DNA of 64,000 nucleotides from Heloderma charlesbogerti (GCA_026122225.1 JANEZZ010001958.1:310001-374000); one strand, 5' to 3'; shown: positions 1-10,329, counted from the first letter of the stretch. Program-made: numbers and translations. The notes: generated by a model not told the origin, from the letters alone.

Positions 1-90
1 AGACCGCCTGAGAATCAGGCTTCCTGCATTAAGCAAGGGGTTGGACGCTATGGTCTTGTAGGCCCCTTCCAACCCTAGGATTCTATGACA
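1..90 (+). mobile_element. CR1 LINE 3' tail fragment
   Basis: The stretch reads toward the CR1 3' end: a run ending in GTAGGCCCCTTCCAACCCTA followed by one GATTCTATGA unit, the usual 3' microsatellite of CR1. It is cut by the window start and lacks coding sequence. The same tail recurs at 4509, 13754, 31485, 41141 and 54968, so the call does not rest on this copy alone. Confidence 0.85.
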
Positions 91-1590
91 CACCCCACAG
101 CTTGGTTAGTGGGGTCCAGGAGACTGGATGGGGGGAGTCTGTGGGACTCCACCCCTTCTTCAGATGCCTGCACCACCCCTAGTGACCCTGCACCACCCCT
201 GCACCAATTTCCTTTATGATGCCTCTTCAGGTGGACTTTCCTAAGTGATGAATGCACAGTAGAGGAATTGCTCTTTCAGAGGAGAGGAAACATTGCTTCC
301 CATCAGGAATGGGATGTTAATTCTGAGGAATGGTATTTTAACCCAGTAACTCAATGAAGGAGCAAAGACCACACTCCCTTCTTCTTTCCATATCTCTTGG
401 AGAGGTGCATGTGAGATGGGTTGAGATGCAAAGGAACATTGATGAAATCCAGACCATGTTCCTGTACTCTTCAAATTTTTTGATCCCATTGTCTTCTTCT
501 GCGATGCTAGGGTGGGTAGGGATGTGTGAATTGGTAATACTTGAGCTTGCCAAAGTTCTCCAAATTCCATCTCAAAGCTCATTCCAGCTCAAGTCTGTGT
601 CAGATTGTGAGTTGTGTGTGTGTTTCCCCACATGAAATTATGTGAGTCTTTTCATACACATTTTCCCATATTTATTGTGTGCATCTTTGAATATACAAAT
701 TATTCTCCCATTATCTGTTCCCAAATTCATTCGAAGCATTTAGATCCATTTTTGGAGGAAAAGTTCATCCAGTCTGATTCAGAGAGAATTTGTTGTTGTT
801 GTTGTTTATATGTCATAATAAGACAATTCTCCTGGCACTGGGCAATTTTGCCCATGCAGCCCAAAATTATAGTGTGTGTTTTTTCTTTTACCTTGTAGAA
901 TGTTTAAAATGTGTAACATATGTTTTTATTGGATTTTTATTCATCTGTGTTTTTTGTATCCTTGTTGTAACCACTGGTTGAAACAATAAAAGCTGTATTA
1001 CCATCATCATCCCATTAATCAAAGTGTATCTGTACACATTTCCCCCCCAAATGTACACATTTTTCATGCACGTTTCTCAAATGCATGCATGCTGATGGAC
1101 ACTCCCCACCCCCTTCACGAATCACAAGGCAAGCTTGGAAATGAGACTTTGAGCATAGAATCATCTAAGTCCATGTTCAGTCCAAAAGGTCAGAGAAGAA
1201 GGAGCAAGAAAAGTCAAACGTATCATTCTGAAGACAGGGATAGATCTTCCTTCAGGGAAGGAAGAACTGCAAAATTGTTCAAACTCTTTACCACTGCAGC
1301 AGAGCAGATAATTAGGCAATTAGTACTGTTAAAAGTTGACAAAGCACCAGGGCTCAGATGAAGGATGTCCTCAAATGTTGAAGGAGGTAGAGCAAAAGGC
1401 CCCAGAAAGCCTGTGGCAAAGGCTTTTGATCACTCAGACAGAGTACGGGAAGTTCCAAAAAGGAGGGGGAAATGCGGGAGGGAATTTGGTTTCCTATTTT
1501 CAGTGTAGGATGTGGATCCTGCTGTGTTACTGAAGTGCTTCTGAAATGGTGGAAGATGCGCTTGAAGAGGATTACCAAGCCTATAGCACT
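91..1590. other. No gene seen; one old repeat related to family V
   Basis: No frame here looks like a conserved protein. About 530-720 resembles the hAT-like family V seen at 35737 and 58175 (shared text such as CTCCAAATTCCATCT and TCAGATTGTGAG), without clear ends. An AATAAA signal occurs near 985 after AT-rich sequence; with no upstream open frame I do not call it a gene end. The rest is AT-rich and unremarkable. Confidence 0.5.
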
Positions 1591-1592
1591 AG

Positions 1593-1745
1593 GATGGGGC
1601 TAGCTCAGTAGAAGAGCACTGGCTTTGCATGCAGAAGGTCCCACATTTGATTGCTGGCATCTCTACGTATTGCTGCGGGAGACCCCCACTTGAGATTCTG
1701 GAGCCAGTTGGCTTCCTCCTGCTTTCATTTTAAATAAATAAATAA
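1593..1745 (+). mobile_element. tRNA-derived SINE (5' part)
   Basis: A Pol III promoter pair is visible: an A box (TAGCTCAGTAGAAGAGC, about 1609-1625) and a diverged B box (GGTCCCACATTTGATTGC), separated by TTTGCATGCAGAA. This is the head of the SINE that is very common in squamates. The typical 3' part is missing; the copy ends in a short TAAA run near 1735-1745. It is a SINE and not a functional tRNA because the cloverleaf is not intact. Confidence 0.8.
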
Positions 1746-1999
1746 ACCTCAAGTTCTTTCAATTCTGTTGATGGACAAATTTTCCAATGTTGGTGAGTTC
1801 CTATCAAAAAATAAAAATAAAAATGAACCAAACAAAAATCTCAGCCATCCTTCGGGATGTATGCGTATTTCGTTTCAGTTCAACAATCACTCAAAAATAT
1901 CCACTTCACAGTTGCAAACACAAATGCAAACAGGAGTGCATTTTCTCCAAACTGGCTTTCATGTTCAGAAAATCCATACTTGAAAAATGCACAGTTTTC

Positions 2000-2698
2000 T
2001 AGAGATGTGCGAATCCCTTACCTGGCTCCGTGCAGGGGCATCTGCGGTGGAGAGGAGGCACTCTGTCCCTCCCCCCAGAATCCTCCCCAGCCGGCTCCGC
2101 TCCATGGCGGCTCCACAGAGCCACCGGCCAGGGCTGGCCGCAGCCAGAGTTCCAGCCACGGCCAGGCTGCTGTGGCTGCAAATGGCAAATGGCCATTTGC
2201 AACCTTGCAGCTGTGATAGGCTACATAAGTATTTAAGTAGCCTAGCATGGCAAAGAGCAGGGATGCAAATGGCAGCTGCTACACCATTTGCATGGCTGCC
2301 TTTACCGTGATAGGCTACATAAATACTTACATAGCCTAACATGGCAAAGAGCAGGGGCACAAATGGCGTAGCGGCCGCCATTTGCGTCCCTGTTCTTTGC
2401 TATGATAGGCTATGTAAATACTTACGTAGCCTATCACGGCTGCAAGGTCGCAGATGGCAGCCGCAGCAGCCCGGCTGCAGCTGGCCGGGAGACCAGCCGC
2501 CGCTGCTGCCGGAGCCGCTGCTGGAGCCGCTGCCAAAGCTGCCGCCGGAGCCTCCGCCACATCTGCCCCAGGTATGCTCCATCCCCGGGGGATTCCGCGG
2601 GGTGGCGGGGGGTGGGAGGCTGTTCTGCCATGGATTCCAGGGGGCCGGATTCTAAAGGAATTAACTGGAATCCCTGGCAGAATTCTCTGCCATCCCTA
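2000..2698 (+). mobile_element. Foldback hAT element, A-to-B orientation
   Basis: Starts TAGAGATGTGCG and ends CATCCCTA. It is flanked by CAGTTTTC (1992-1999) and CAGTTCTC (2699-2706), 7 of 8 matching. Inside are mirrored GATAGGCTACATAA hairpins (about 2213-2250, 2308-2345, 2401-2440) and mirrored AAATGGC/GCCATTTGC blocks. The donor motif in the right arm is altered to AGGTATGC near 2573. It carries no coding capacity; frames across it are translations of the repeats. Confidence 0.85.
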
Positions 2699-2775
2699 CA
2701 GTTCTCTCAAAATGCACAGCTTTCTCAAAAAGCACAGTTTTCTCAAAACGCACAGCTTTCTCAAGATGCGTACAT
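2699..2775. repeat. 18-bp minisatellite at the foldback target
   Basis: About four imperfect copies of an 18-bp unit (TCAAAATGCACAGCTTTC and variants). A related unit lies just left of the foldback at 1981-1999, so the element landed inside this array. Its right target-site copy (CAGTTCTC) belongs to the first unit. Confidence 0.7.
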
Positions 2776-2789
2776 GTTAAATCACCCAT

Positions 2790-3235
2790 GCTTTAGTCTA
2801 TGGGGGAAAATTGCACAATTCTGGAAATCTGCTTGAACTTGAGAATTGTTTGCACAACTATCAGAATCGATAGCTGTTCGTTTTGTGCAATTTTCCCATT
2901 TCCACAGAACAAACAGTGATTGCAAATGCAAGTACAAATCAAGGAGAGGCAAGAAGTGAACTGATATTTAGAGAATTTTGGAGAACTCAAACATGACTTG
3001 TTCTCCAACCCTACCCATCCCTTTTCTTTCTGCACCTGCAAACCATGCAGGTGCACACAATTTAAATTACCAGGTAGTCAATCTTGTTTTGAATTACAAG
3101 AAATAGTTCTTTGGACTGAAGATAGGGCTTATTATACATTTGGGAATTATGAACCAACTAGATTGGACCTACAAATCAATTAATGTTGCATTTTGGTAGC
3201 ATCCTACCAAACAGATAGTAATCTAATCAAATCAG
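2790..3235. other. Old interspersed repeat, no gene
   Basis: AT-rich sequence with words shared with other old hAT-like pieces of the window (GTGATTGCAAATGCAA, also near 14520), but without clear ends. I see no open frame with a recognisable product. Confidence 0.4.
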
Positions 3236-3239
3236 TAGT

Positions 3240-3345
3240 GAACCAAACATTTATCTATGCATGCATGTATATATTTATGTATTACATTTTTATACTAGCC
3301 AATAGCCGAAGGTCTCTGGGAGATTCGCATTAAGCCTATGCCTGG
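3240..3345 (-). mobile_element. L2-like LINE 3' tail fragment
   Basis: The block around 3280-3330 (TTTTTATACTAGCCAATAGC, then CTCTGGGAGATTCGC) matches the tail at 11764-11810 (TTTTTATACCACCCAATAGC). An AT-rich tail lies on its left. Orientation is inferred from the longer copies, where coding remnants lie on the minus strand. Confidence 0.55.
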
Positions 3346-3438
3346 GTGATATGGGTTCAGACTCTATGCTCATAAGGTTTTCAGTGACTTTGGACTACTT
3401 GCCCTCCACACACAGACAACGAAAACAGAAACTCAAAG

Positions 3439-4508
3439 TAGGGATGTACAAGCTACGCCATTGGCATGGCTACCTTTACCGTGATAGACTACGTAAAAAC
3501 TTATGTAGCCTATCATGGCAAAGAGCAGGGGCGCAAATAGCGTAGCAGCCGCCATTTGCGTCCCTGCTCTTTGCCGTGATAGGCTACGTAAATACTTACA
3601 TAGCCTATCACGGTTGCCTGCAAGGACACAAATAGCGGCTGCTACAACAGCTGCCATTTGCGGCTGCAGCAGCCAGGCAGTGGCCAGCCGGGAGACCATC
3701 CAGAGCCGACACCGCAACTGCCGCCAGAGCCACCACAACCGCTGCATCCGCCCAGGTAAGCTCCATCCTGGGGGGATTCTGTGGGGTGGCAGGGGGTGGG
3801 AGGCCGTTCCACCATGGATTCCGAGGGGCTGGATTCTTTAGAATCATAGGGTTGGAAGGGGCCTACAAGTAGGGATGTCAGAGAATTCCGCCACGGACTC
3901 CAGTGAGGCCAGATTCTTTAGTAGGGATGTACGAAAGTCACTTACCTTTTTGCAGCTTTGATTCACGGTGGGGGGGAGGCGCTCCGCCCCTCCCCCCGGA
4001 ATCCTCCCTGGCGTGCTCTGCTTTGTGACGGCTCCACGGAGCCACCAGCCAGGGCCGTCCACAGCAGGAGTTTGGGCCATGGCCGGCTGCTGTGGCTGCC
4101 ATTTGCGTCCTGCCTGGCTGCCGTGATAGGCTATGTAAGTATTTACCTAGCCTATCACAGCAAAGAGCAGGGGCGCAAACGGCGGCTGCTATGCCATTTG
4201 CGTGGCTGCCTTTACCATGATAGGCTACGTAAATACTTATGTAGCCTATCACGGAAAGAGCAGAGGCGGAAACAGCATAGCGGCCACCATTTGTGCCCCT
4301 ACTCTTTGCTGTGATAGGCTACATAAATACTTACATAGCCTATCATGGCAGCCTGGCAGGACGCAAATGGCAGCTTCTACAGCGGCCACCATTTGCGGCT
4401 GCAGCAGCTGCCCGAGAGACCAGCTGCTGCCGCCAGAGGAATTCCTCCACGGAATCCATGGAGGAATTCCGTGGAGGAAATCCGTGGCAGAATTCTCTGA
4501 CATCCCTA
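3439..4508. mobile_element. Compound foldback hAT element with an inverted CR1 tail inside
   Basis: Starts TAGGGATGTAC at 3439 but lacks most of the A end. Hairpin arrays run 3480-3615. A B-type end begins near 3780 but breaks off at CTTTAGAAT (3837-3845) into a CR1 tail on the minus strand (3843-3870). Next comes a 51-bp B-end fragment (3871-3921), then a fresh A end at 3922 (TAGGGATGTACGAAAGTC), further hairpins, and a B end at 4508 that abuts a plus-strand CR1 tail. No 8-bp duplication fits either pair of ends. At least two elements plus an inverted duplication are needed to explain this. Confidence 0.75.
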
Positions 4509-4601
4509 CTTGTAGGTCCCTTCCAACCCTATGATTCTATGATTCTATGATTCTATGATTCTATGATTCTATGATTCTATGATTCTATGATTCTATGATA
4601 T
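4509..4601 (+). mobile_element. CR1 3' tail with ATTCTATG microsatellite
   Basis: TTGTAGGTCCCTTCCAACCC is followed by about nine ATTCTATG units (about 4530-4600), the classic CR1 3' terminus on the plus strand. It lies directly against the compound foldback. Its first ~30 bp are repeated in inverted orientation at 3843-3870. Confidence 0.88.
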
Positions 4602-4648
4602 GAATGGGCAAGTCCCCAAGGCAACCTTTTTTTGAGAGCCCCCATGAC

Positions 4649-5120
4649 TAGGGATGTCAGAGAAATCTGCCACAGAACCCAATGAGGCCAGATTCAAAGG
4701 AATCCAGCCTCTGGAGTCTGTGGCAGAATGGGGCATTCGCCTCCACCACCACCCCCGGAATCCACTTTGAAGCCAGCTCCTCTCTGCGGCTGGCTCCGTA
4801 TAGCTGTGATACAGCCGCCATTGCCATGCCATATCACTGAGGAGGAAGGAATCCAGACACAAATGGCATCCACTACTCCATTTGTGTCCATAAAGCCCTT
4901 AGATTAACCTAAATGCAGCCGTAAATGGCTGCATTTAGCTTAAACTAAGAGCTTTACAGCAGCAAATGGCGTCCACTACATCATTTGCATCCTTGGTTTT
5001 TCCCGCGATAGGCTAGCCGCAGAGCGGAGCCAGCCCACGAGTATTTTGGGGGGATGAAGAGATTGCCTCCCCCCCGTGGACCCCCCCCAAGACAGATGGT
5101 AGGGGTTTCGTACATCCCTA
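4649..5120 (-). mobile_element. Foldback hAT element, TTAGATTAA core, B-to-A orientation
   Basis: Perfect 8-bp target duplication CCCATGAC (4641-4648 and 5121-5128). The left end is B type (TAGGGATGTCAGAGAAATC); the right end is A type (GGTTTCGTACATCCCTA). The core differs from most copies: its main palindrome is built from CCTAAATGCAGC ... GCTGCATTTAGC around 4908-4945, with AAATGGC blocks outside. The same core recurs at 8743 and 48399. Confidence 0.92.
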
Positions 5121-5128
5121 CCCATGAC

Positions 5129-5519
5129 ACCCAAAATTCCAGATGTGCCCACTGTCCCAGGTTGGGGACACCTTTTTTATATCCCATAGTTGTACTGGCA
5201 GCAGGGTTTCACCAGGTCTTACACAAGAGAAGATGCTCCCTCAAGCAACTGTGTGAACATGCATAAGATCACAAAACACATGAGACACTAAGGCTACAAT
5301 TTTAAATGTGCTTACTAGGAAGTAAATCTCATCTCTGTGAATACGTACTCCTTAGGAGATACGTGTGTGTGCTGAGTTTGCTTAGTTTGAGTTTTGCTGC
5401 TTCGCACATCACACTGAGACATCCGAAGAAGAAGAAGAAGAAGAAGAAAGCAGCAACAGCAGCAAGAACCAGACTGACTGGAGATGAAAGGAATAGGAAT
5501 GTTAAAATGTCATTCAGCA
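5129..5519. other. No gene seen; GAA microsatellite
   Basis: Contains a (GAA)n run at 5424-5448 next to AGCAGCAACAGCAGC. A 73-aa frame across the run (5306-5527) is the microsatellite read as lysines and I do not consider it a gene. Confidence 0.6.
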
Positions 5520-5925
5520 GTATTTGATTATGGGAGATCCAGCCTCTGATAGGAACGTGGGAGAGGGCCTTCTCGCTGGCTGCCCCAAGGCTCTGGAACT
5601 CCCTTCCCAAGGGAGGAGGGAGTGGCACACTCCTTGGTGTGTTTTCACAGGCAGGCAAAAACATTTTTGCTCCGGCAGGCCTTTGGGGATAGATAGGCTG
5701 GACCTGTGAGAATATGATGGATTGGTACTATTGTTTCTATTGTTGCCTTTTTAAATTCTGATATTTTATACCATCTTAATATTTTGATGATTTAATTATA
5801 TTTTTAACTTTTGTATATTTCTATTTATATGTTTTAACTGTGTAAGCTTTTAATGGTGTACAGCCGCCTTGAGTCCCAGCGTTGGGACAGGTGGGATATA
5901 AATAAATACAATAACAATAACAATA
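5520..5925 (+). mobile_element. L2-like LINE 3' end
   Basis: The first part translates on the plus strand, with a frame break, to words typical of the C-terminus of L2-like reverse transcriptase ORFs (RAFSLAAPRLWNSLPK-like, about 5550-5605). An AT-rich 3' UTR follows, then the tail GCCGCCTTGAGTCCC ... GGGATATAAATAAATAC. Broken and not functional. The end runs into ATAACA repeats at 5908-5930. Confidence 0.7.
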
Positions 5926-5929
5926 ATAG

Positions 5930-6450
5930 CCTCTCCAGTGCATATGACGAAAAATCATTTACAGCCATTTCACCAACAAATGGAAAACCAGACTTAGTCT
6001 ACTTTTTAAGGCAATATTCAAAAGCTTCAGCACAAAGGCACCTGCAGTGATGGTTGCATTTGTACGCTCTGTTGGTGCTCCTACAAGGGCTTTTGCTCCC
6101 CCTCCTCCCGCACCAGAGCCTGTCCAGTGGGAAAACGTTGGGTTATGAAAACCTCATAAGATCACTTATCTCCTGAGCCACCTGATGACTGACAACTTTA
6201 ATTCCAGCGTGAAATTGGGTGACTAACGACTGGAAGCTCCATTCCCTTTTGACAGGGATAGTAGAAGCTACTTCAGGAGATATTTACCACTGCCAGTGTC
6301 CAAAGTCGGCAACCTGAGTGGCAAGCTGTCCAGGGGAGAAGAGGGGTGCTTCTCTTTCACCCTTCACTACAGACTTGTTTTGCATAAAATGGAGAAGATG
6401 ATACAGCCATGTAGCAAGAGATGCTTTTCATTAGCACGGGCAGACATCAG
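5930..6450. other. No gene or clear repeat
   Basis: I see no conserved frame, hairpin or repeat end in this stretch. Confidence 0.4.
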
Positions 6451-6454
6451 CTTC

Positions 6455-6560
6455 CCCCAACCTGGTGCCTTCCAGATGTTTTGGACTTCGACTCCCAGTG
6501 TTCCTTACCATTGGCCACCCTGTTGGGGCCGATGGGAGCTGAAGTCCAAATCCGTCCTGT
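6455..6560. repeat. Palindromic TTGGACT...CTCCCA dispersed repeat
   Basis: CCTTCCAGATGTTTTGGACT ... CTCCCAG faces an inverted copy (GATGGGAGCTGAAGTCCAAA, about 6530-6549). Single-arm relatives occur near 45430, 52890 and 59195. This is a widespread reptilian interspersed repeat of uncertain class, probably a small DNA transposon because of its inverted layout. Confidence 0.5.
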
Positions 6561-6645
6561 CTAGCTCAGCTCAAGGGGCAGTATCCATCAGCGTCATCCC
6601 ACCAACTCAGATAGTGCTGGCAGAGCTTCTCTGAATCTTTCCTTT

Positions 6646-6770
6646 GCACAAACAGTTGCCCATTACTCTTGCACAACTGGTTGTCTAAGCAGTTGTGCAA
6701 ACAGTTGCACCACAGATGGCAGAAGACTTATGCGCAACTGGTTGCACAATGTGTTGCAGATAGAGGCGTA
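6646..6770. repeat. Cluster of GCACAACTGGTTG / CAGTTGTGCAA words
   Basis: Six or so partly inverted copies of an 11-13 bp word (TTGCACAAACAGTTG, GCACAACTGGTTG, CAGTTGTGCAAAC, GCGCAACTGGTTGCAC). Each contains CANNTG. Origin unknown. Confidence 0.5.
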
Positions 6771-6779
6771 ATGCAGAAG

Positions 6780-7048
6780 CTTTACTTGGATTCTTCTCTT
6801 TCATATACCTCGGAAACTAGTTTCCGCTAGTGCGACGTCATTTGCACTAACAGAATGACACAGCAGTGTGCTACCCAAGGGTCCCTGAAGCAGCTGAACT
6901 TACTAGAAAGGCAAGGCAGAGTCAATCTCGATGAGGCAGCATCAAGTCAGATAAAGCACTGTTACAAGGGAACAGCTCCTATTTACCAGGGAGAGCCATG
7001 ATTTCTAGTCCTTCTCCATATAAATTGCTACCCAGATTTCATCCCTTT
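6780..7048. other. No gene seen
   Basis: Single-copy-looking sequence without a recognisable frame or repeat end. Confidence 0.4.
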
Positions 7049-7073
7049 GTCTTTTCTTTCTTTCTTTCTTTCT

Positions 7074-7113
<40 letters not shown>

Positions 7114-7131
7114 TTCTTTCTTTTTTCTTTT
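7049..7131. repeat. (TTTC)n microsatellite
   Basis: About 80 bp of TTTC units with a few slips. Frames across it (poly Ser/Phe on one strand, Lys/Glu/Arg on the other) are artefacts. Confidence 0.95.
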
Positions 7132-7327
7132 GCCTTCAGTGGATTCCTTGCAAAAAGGTTGCTAGCAAGAATTGCTTGAGCTGCTGTTGTCATACTCCCT
7201 ATTTCAGCTCTCTGACCCTTCAGTCCCTAGAAGCTAAATGTACCAGAAATAGAGGAATCTTGTCTCTCTTTCACACCCATGTAAAGGTATGCCCATGGAC
7301 ACTCAGTTAACACGTGGTAAACAGCCT
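7132..7327. other. No gene seen
   Basis: Short unremarkable stretch between the microsatellite and the foldback target site. Confidence 0.4.
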
Positions 7328-7335
7328 ACCATTTC

Positions 7336-8255
7336 TAGGAGTGCAAGAAAGCCACTTACCTGGTCTCACAGCTTGTTCGCGGTGGGAGGGAGGCGCTTTG
7401 ATGCTCCCCCCGAAGTTCAGGCCGGGGGGGGAGGCTTCCTGCCTCGCCCGGCCAAAATTCAGGCTGGGGAGGAGGCGCCTCGCCTCGCCCGGCCGCGAAA
7501 TAAAAAGTTAAAAAAAACCCGCCCCCGTGATAGGCTACGTGACGATTAACATAGCCTATCATGGCTAGATCTGCAAAGTCAGCCATGATAGGCTACGTTA
7601 ACAGTCACGTAGCCTATCACAGGTGACTTAAAAAAAAAAAAAAGCACGTACGCAAATGGCGGCCCCGATAGGGAGCCGCCATTCGCGTTCCTTATTTGGT
7701 CGCTGTAGTGTACGTAAATCTTTACGTAGACTACAGCAAAAATAAGGGCAACGCAAATAGCATTACCCTTATTTTCGCTGTAGTCTACGTAATCTTTACG
7801 TAGACTACAGCGACCAAATAAGGAACGCAAATGGCGGCTCCCTATGGGGGCCGCCATTAGCCGTACGCGCTTTTTTTTTTTTTTTAAGTCACCCGTGATA
7901 GGCTACGTGACGATTTACATAGCCTTTCACGGCTGACTTTGCAAATCTAGCCGTGATAGGCTACATTAATCGTCACGTAGCCTATCACAGGGGCGTGTTT
8001 TTTTTTTTACTTTTATTGGAATGGCGGCGGTGGCAGCCGGTCGAAAGACCGGCTGCCGCCCCCACCCCTGACGAAGACCTGACAAACTGCCGCCGGGACC
8101 CACCGCCGGGAGGGACATTCGTGAAAGGTAAGCCCCGTCCTGGGGGGCGGGGGCAGGGGGGTGCAGAGAATTTCTCCCCGAAACTACTTCGGGGGGCCGA
8201 ACACATTGGCACTCAGCCCCCCGAAGTTTCGGGGAGAAATTCTCCCCCATCCCTA
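7336..8255 (+). mobile_element. Full-length foldback hAT element, D-to-C orientation
   Basis: Perfect target duplication ACCATTTC (7328-7335 and 8256-8263). The D end has an outward donor on the minus strand (ACTTACCT near 7354) and a GGCGAGGCG-type C/G-rich block. The palindromic core runs about 7525-7990: two GATAGGCTACGT hairpins, an A/T tract, GGCGGC...GCCGCC, CTGTAGTCTACGT and the central AAGGGCAACGC hairpin at about 7746-7772, then the mirror image. A GAAA-loop hairpin lies at 8032-8057, donor AGGTAAGC near 8126. CArG boxes CCTTATTTGG at 7690-7699 and CCAAATAAGG at 7814-7823 face each other. Confidence 0.95.
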
Positions 8256-8362
8256 ACCATTTCATGCTCTGCCTCTACTGAGAGGTCTGTTTTGAACAGC
8301 TGATAACATATATGTGGACAATTGCGTTGATAAAGTATATCTTGAGCTAAAAGGAGGAACAC

Positions 8363-8412
8363 CTTCTTCTTCTTCTTCTTCTTCTTCTTCTCCTCCTCCT
8401 CCTCCTCCTCCT
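8363..8412. repeat. (CTT)n(CTC)n microsatellite
   Basis: Uninterrupted CTT units followed by CTC units, then a GTTT run. No coding meaning. Confidence 0.95.
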
Positions 8413-8742
8413 GTTTTTTGTTTGTTTGTTTTAAGTCAGCAGGAGACATGCTACAGCAGAGTAAACATATGAAACACAACACAACAGGTTGAGACAGCCT
8501 TCTGCCAAAATACAATAGCTGTGGGAGGGCTTGGTCAGTTATCATTGGTGTTAGAATTGCAGTGTTATCACTACATCCCTATGTTCACCTGTAAAATGTT
8601 GGCAGGTAAATAATATTATGGGTAGGGGGGTGAACTAGCAGTATTCGAGCTCACCTAAATTCTCTGAAAATCACTTCAAGGCCCAGTTTGACTTCCTCCT
8701 GTTTTTGATTCCTGAACTGTTCCTCAGCTCATCTGAATAAGG

Positions 8743-9243
8743 CAGGGATGTATGAACCCTCCACTGTCCGGTCTGGGGGTAGGGGTCCACTGTGAAGCAA
8801 TTCGGCCCCACAGAGTCCTCTGGAACCCTGCCACATCCACTGGAGTTGGCAGAGCAGCTCTCTGGCTCCCTATAAAACATGATGCACTAATGGCTGCTGC
8901 CATTAGCCTATCGTGGGAAAATTACAGCCATAAATGAAGTATTTTATGCCATTTGTGGCTCCAAAGCCTAAATTGCAGCTTTTTATTGCTGTATTTGGAT
9001 AAAAAGTAAGTCCTTTACAGCTGCAAATGGCGTAAACTGCTATTTACGGCTGTAACTTTCCTGAGATAAGCTAATGGTGGCCACTGTTAGCGTATCACAT
9101 TTTATAGGAAGCCAGAGAGCTGCCTGGGGGAAACTTCACTGAACCTGGAGCTGAGTGCAGCTGGTCTGCTGTGGACTCCAGAGGTCAGATCCTTTGGAAT
9201 CCAGCCTCATTTGAGTCCATGGCAGATTTCTCCAGCATCCCTA
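8743..9243 (+). mobile_element. Foldback hAT element, TTAGATTAA-type core
   Basis: Starts CAGGGATGTATG and ends CATCCCTA, with flanks GAATAAGG / GAATAGGG (7 of 8). The core is a long palindrome around 8880-9110: TTTATAGGAAGCCAGAGAGC at the right mirrors the left arm (GCTCTCTGGCTCCCTATAAA), and GCAAATGGCGTAAACTGC and CCTAAATTGCAGC blocks lie inside. The B end carries CCAGCCTCATTTGAGTCC. Confidence 0.85.
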
Positions 9244-9279
9244 GAATAGGGGAAGTGTGCATTTCAAATGGGAAAAGTG

Positions 9280-10175
9280 TAGGGATGGGGGAGAATTTCT
9301 CCCCGAAACTTCGGGGGGCCGGGTGCCAACGTATTCGGCCTCCCGAAGTAGTTTCGGGGAGAAATTCTCCACCCCCCCACCCCCCGCCCCCCCCCAAGAT
9401 GGGACTTACCTTTCACGAATGTCCCTCCCGGCGGCGGGTCCCGGTGGCGGTTCGGCAGGGCTTCGACAGGGGCAGGAGCGGCAGCCAGTCTTTCGACCAG
9501 CTGCCACCGCCGCCATTCCAAGAAAAGTAAAAAAAAAAAAATGCCCCTATTAACGTAGCCTATCACAGCTAGATTTGCAAAGTCAGCCATGATAGGCTAC
9601 GTAAATCGTCACATAGCCTATCACGGGTGACTTAAAAAAAAAAAAAGCACGTACGGCTAATGGCGGCCCCCATAGGGAGCCGCCATTCATGTTCCTTATT
9701 TGGTTGCTGTAGTCTACGTAAAGATTACGTAGACTACGGCGAAAATAAGGGCAACGCTATATAAAGTGACCAAATAAGGAACACGAATGGCGGCTCCCTA
9801 AGGGGGCCGCCATTTGCGTACGCGCTTTTTTTTTTTTTAAGTCACCCGTGATAGGCTACGTTAAGATTAACGTAGCCTATCATGGCTGACTTTGCAGATC
9901 TAGCCATGATAGGCTACGTAAATTGTCACGTAGCCTATCACGGGGGCGTTTTTTTTTTAACTTTTTATTTCACGGCCGGGCGAGGCGAGGCGCCTCCTCC
10001 CCGGCCTGAATTTCAGCCAGGCGAGGCGGGAAGCCTCCCCCCCGGCCTGAATTTCAGCCGGGCGAGGAGGGAAGCCTCCCCCCCTGGCCTGAACTTTGGG
10101 GGGAGCAGCGAAGCGCCTCCCCCCCCACCGCGAAGCAAGCTGCGAGACCAGGTAAGTGACTTTCGTGCACCCCTA
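9280..10175 (-). mobile_element. Full-length foldback hAT element, C-to-D orientation
   Basis: Perfect target duplication GAAAAGTG (9272-9279 and 10176-10183). The C end contains a TCTCCCCGAAACTTCGGGG palindrome and donor ACTTACCT near 9407; the D end carries AGGTAAGT near 10150. The centre is shortened (about 9745-9762): the left arm keeps AAGGGCAACGC but the right copy is replaced by TATATAAAGTG. CArG boxes remain at 9694-9703 and 9770-9779. Confidence 0.93.
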
Positions 10176-10329
10176 GAAAAGTGGATGTGTTTGTGCAGAG
10201 TGTGAACTGGATAAATGCTGATCAAAGCCAACCACAATGAATTTCTCATACATCCCTAATGTAACATCAGTTGGAAGAATACATTTTGGGGGTTTGGGCA
10301 GAGAGTAAAGGATGTGTGCATGTTGGGTC

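Larger units (their letters stand above)
8623..10258 (+). mobile_element. Older hAT-like element (family V) split by two foldbacks
   Basis: Begins TAGGGGGGTGAACTAGCAG and ends CTCATACATCCCTA. Removing the insertions at 8743-9243 and 9280-10175 leaves a short element similar to the copy at 35737 (GAGCTC near the start, AAATGCTGATCAAAG near the end). Flanks ATTATGGG and ATGTAACA do not match, so the outer limits are less sure than the insertions. Confidence 0.5.

Noticed and set aside
980..1000. AATAAA signal that could mark a gene end
   Set aside because: No open frame or exon-like sequence upstream; AT-rich repeat DNA gives such signals by chance.
1593..1670. Possible tRNA gene
   Set aside because: A and B boxes are present but the cloverleaf pairs are lost and the sequence continues as a SINE body.
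2018..4314. Recurrent peptides such as DRLRKYLRSLS and MIGYVNIYVAYHGK in many frames
   Set aside because: They are translations of the GATAGGCTACGTAAATA hairpin repeat in different frames and on both strands; start and stop positions vary and no domain is formed.
8020..8130. ATGGCGGCGG...AGGTAAG read as a host gene first exon
   Set aside because: It recurs in every full foldback with intact target duplications and its short frame has stops in several copies; it is part of the transposon. The splice-donor observation is kept as a finding instead.
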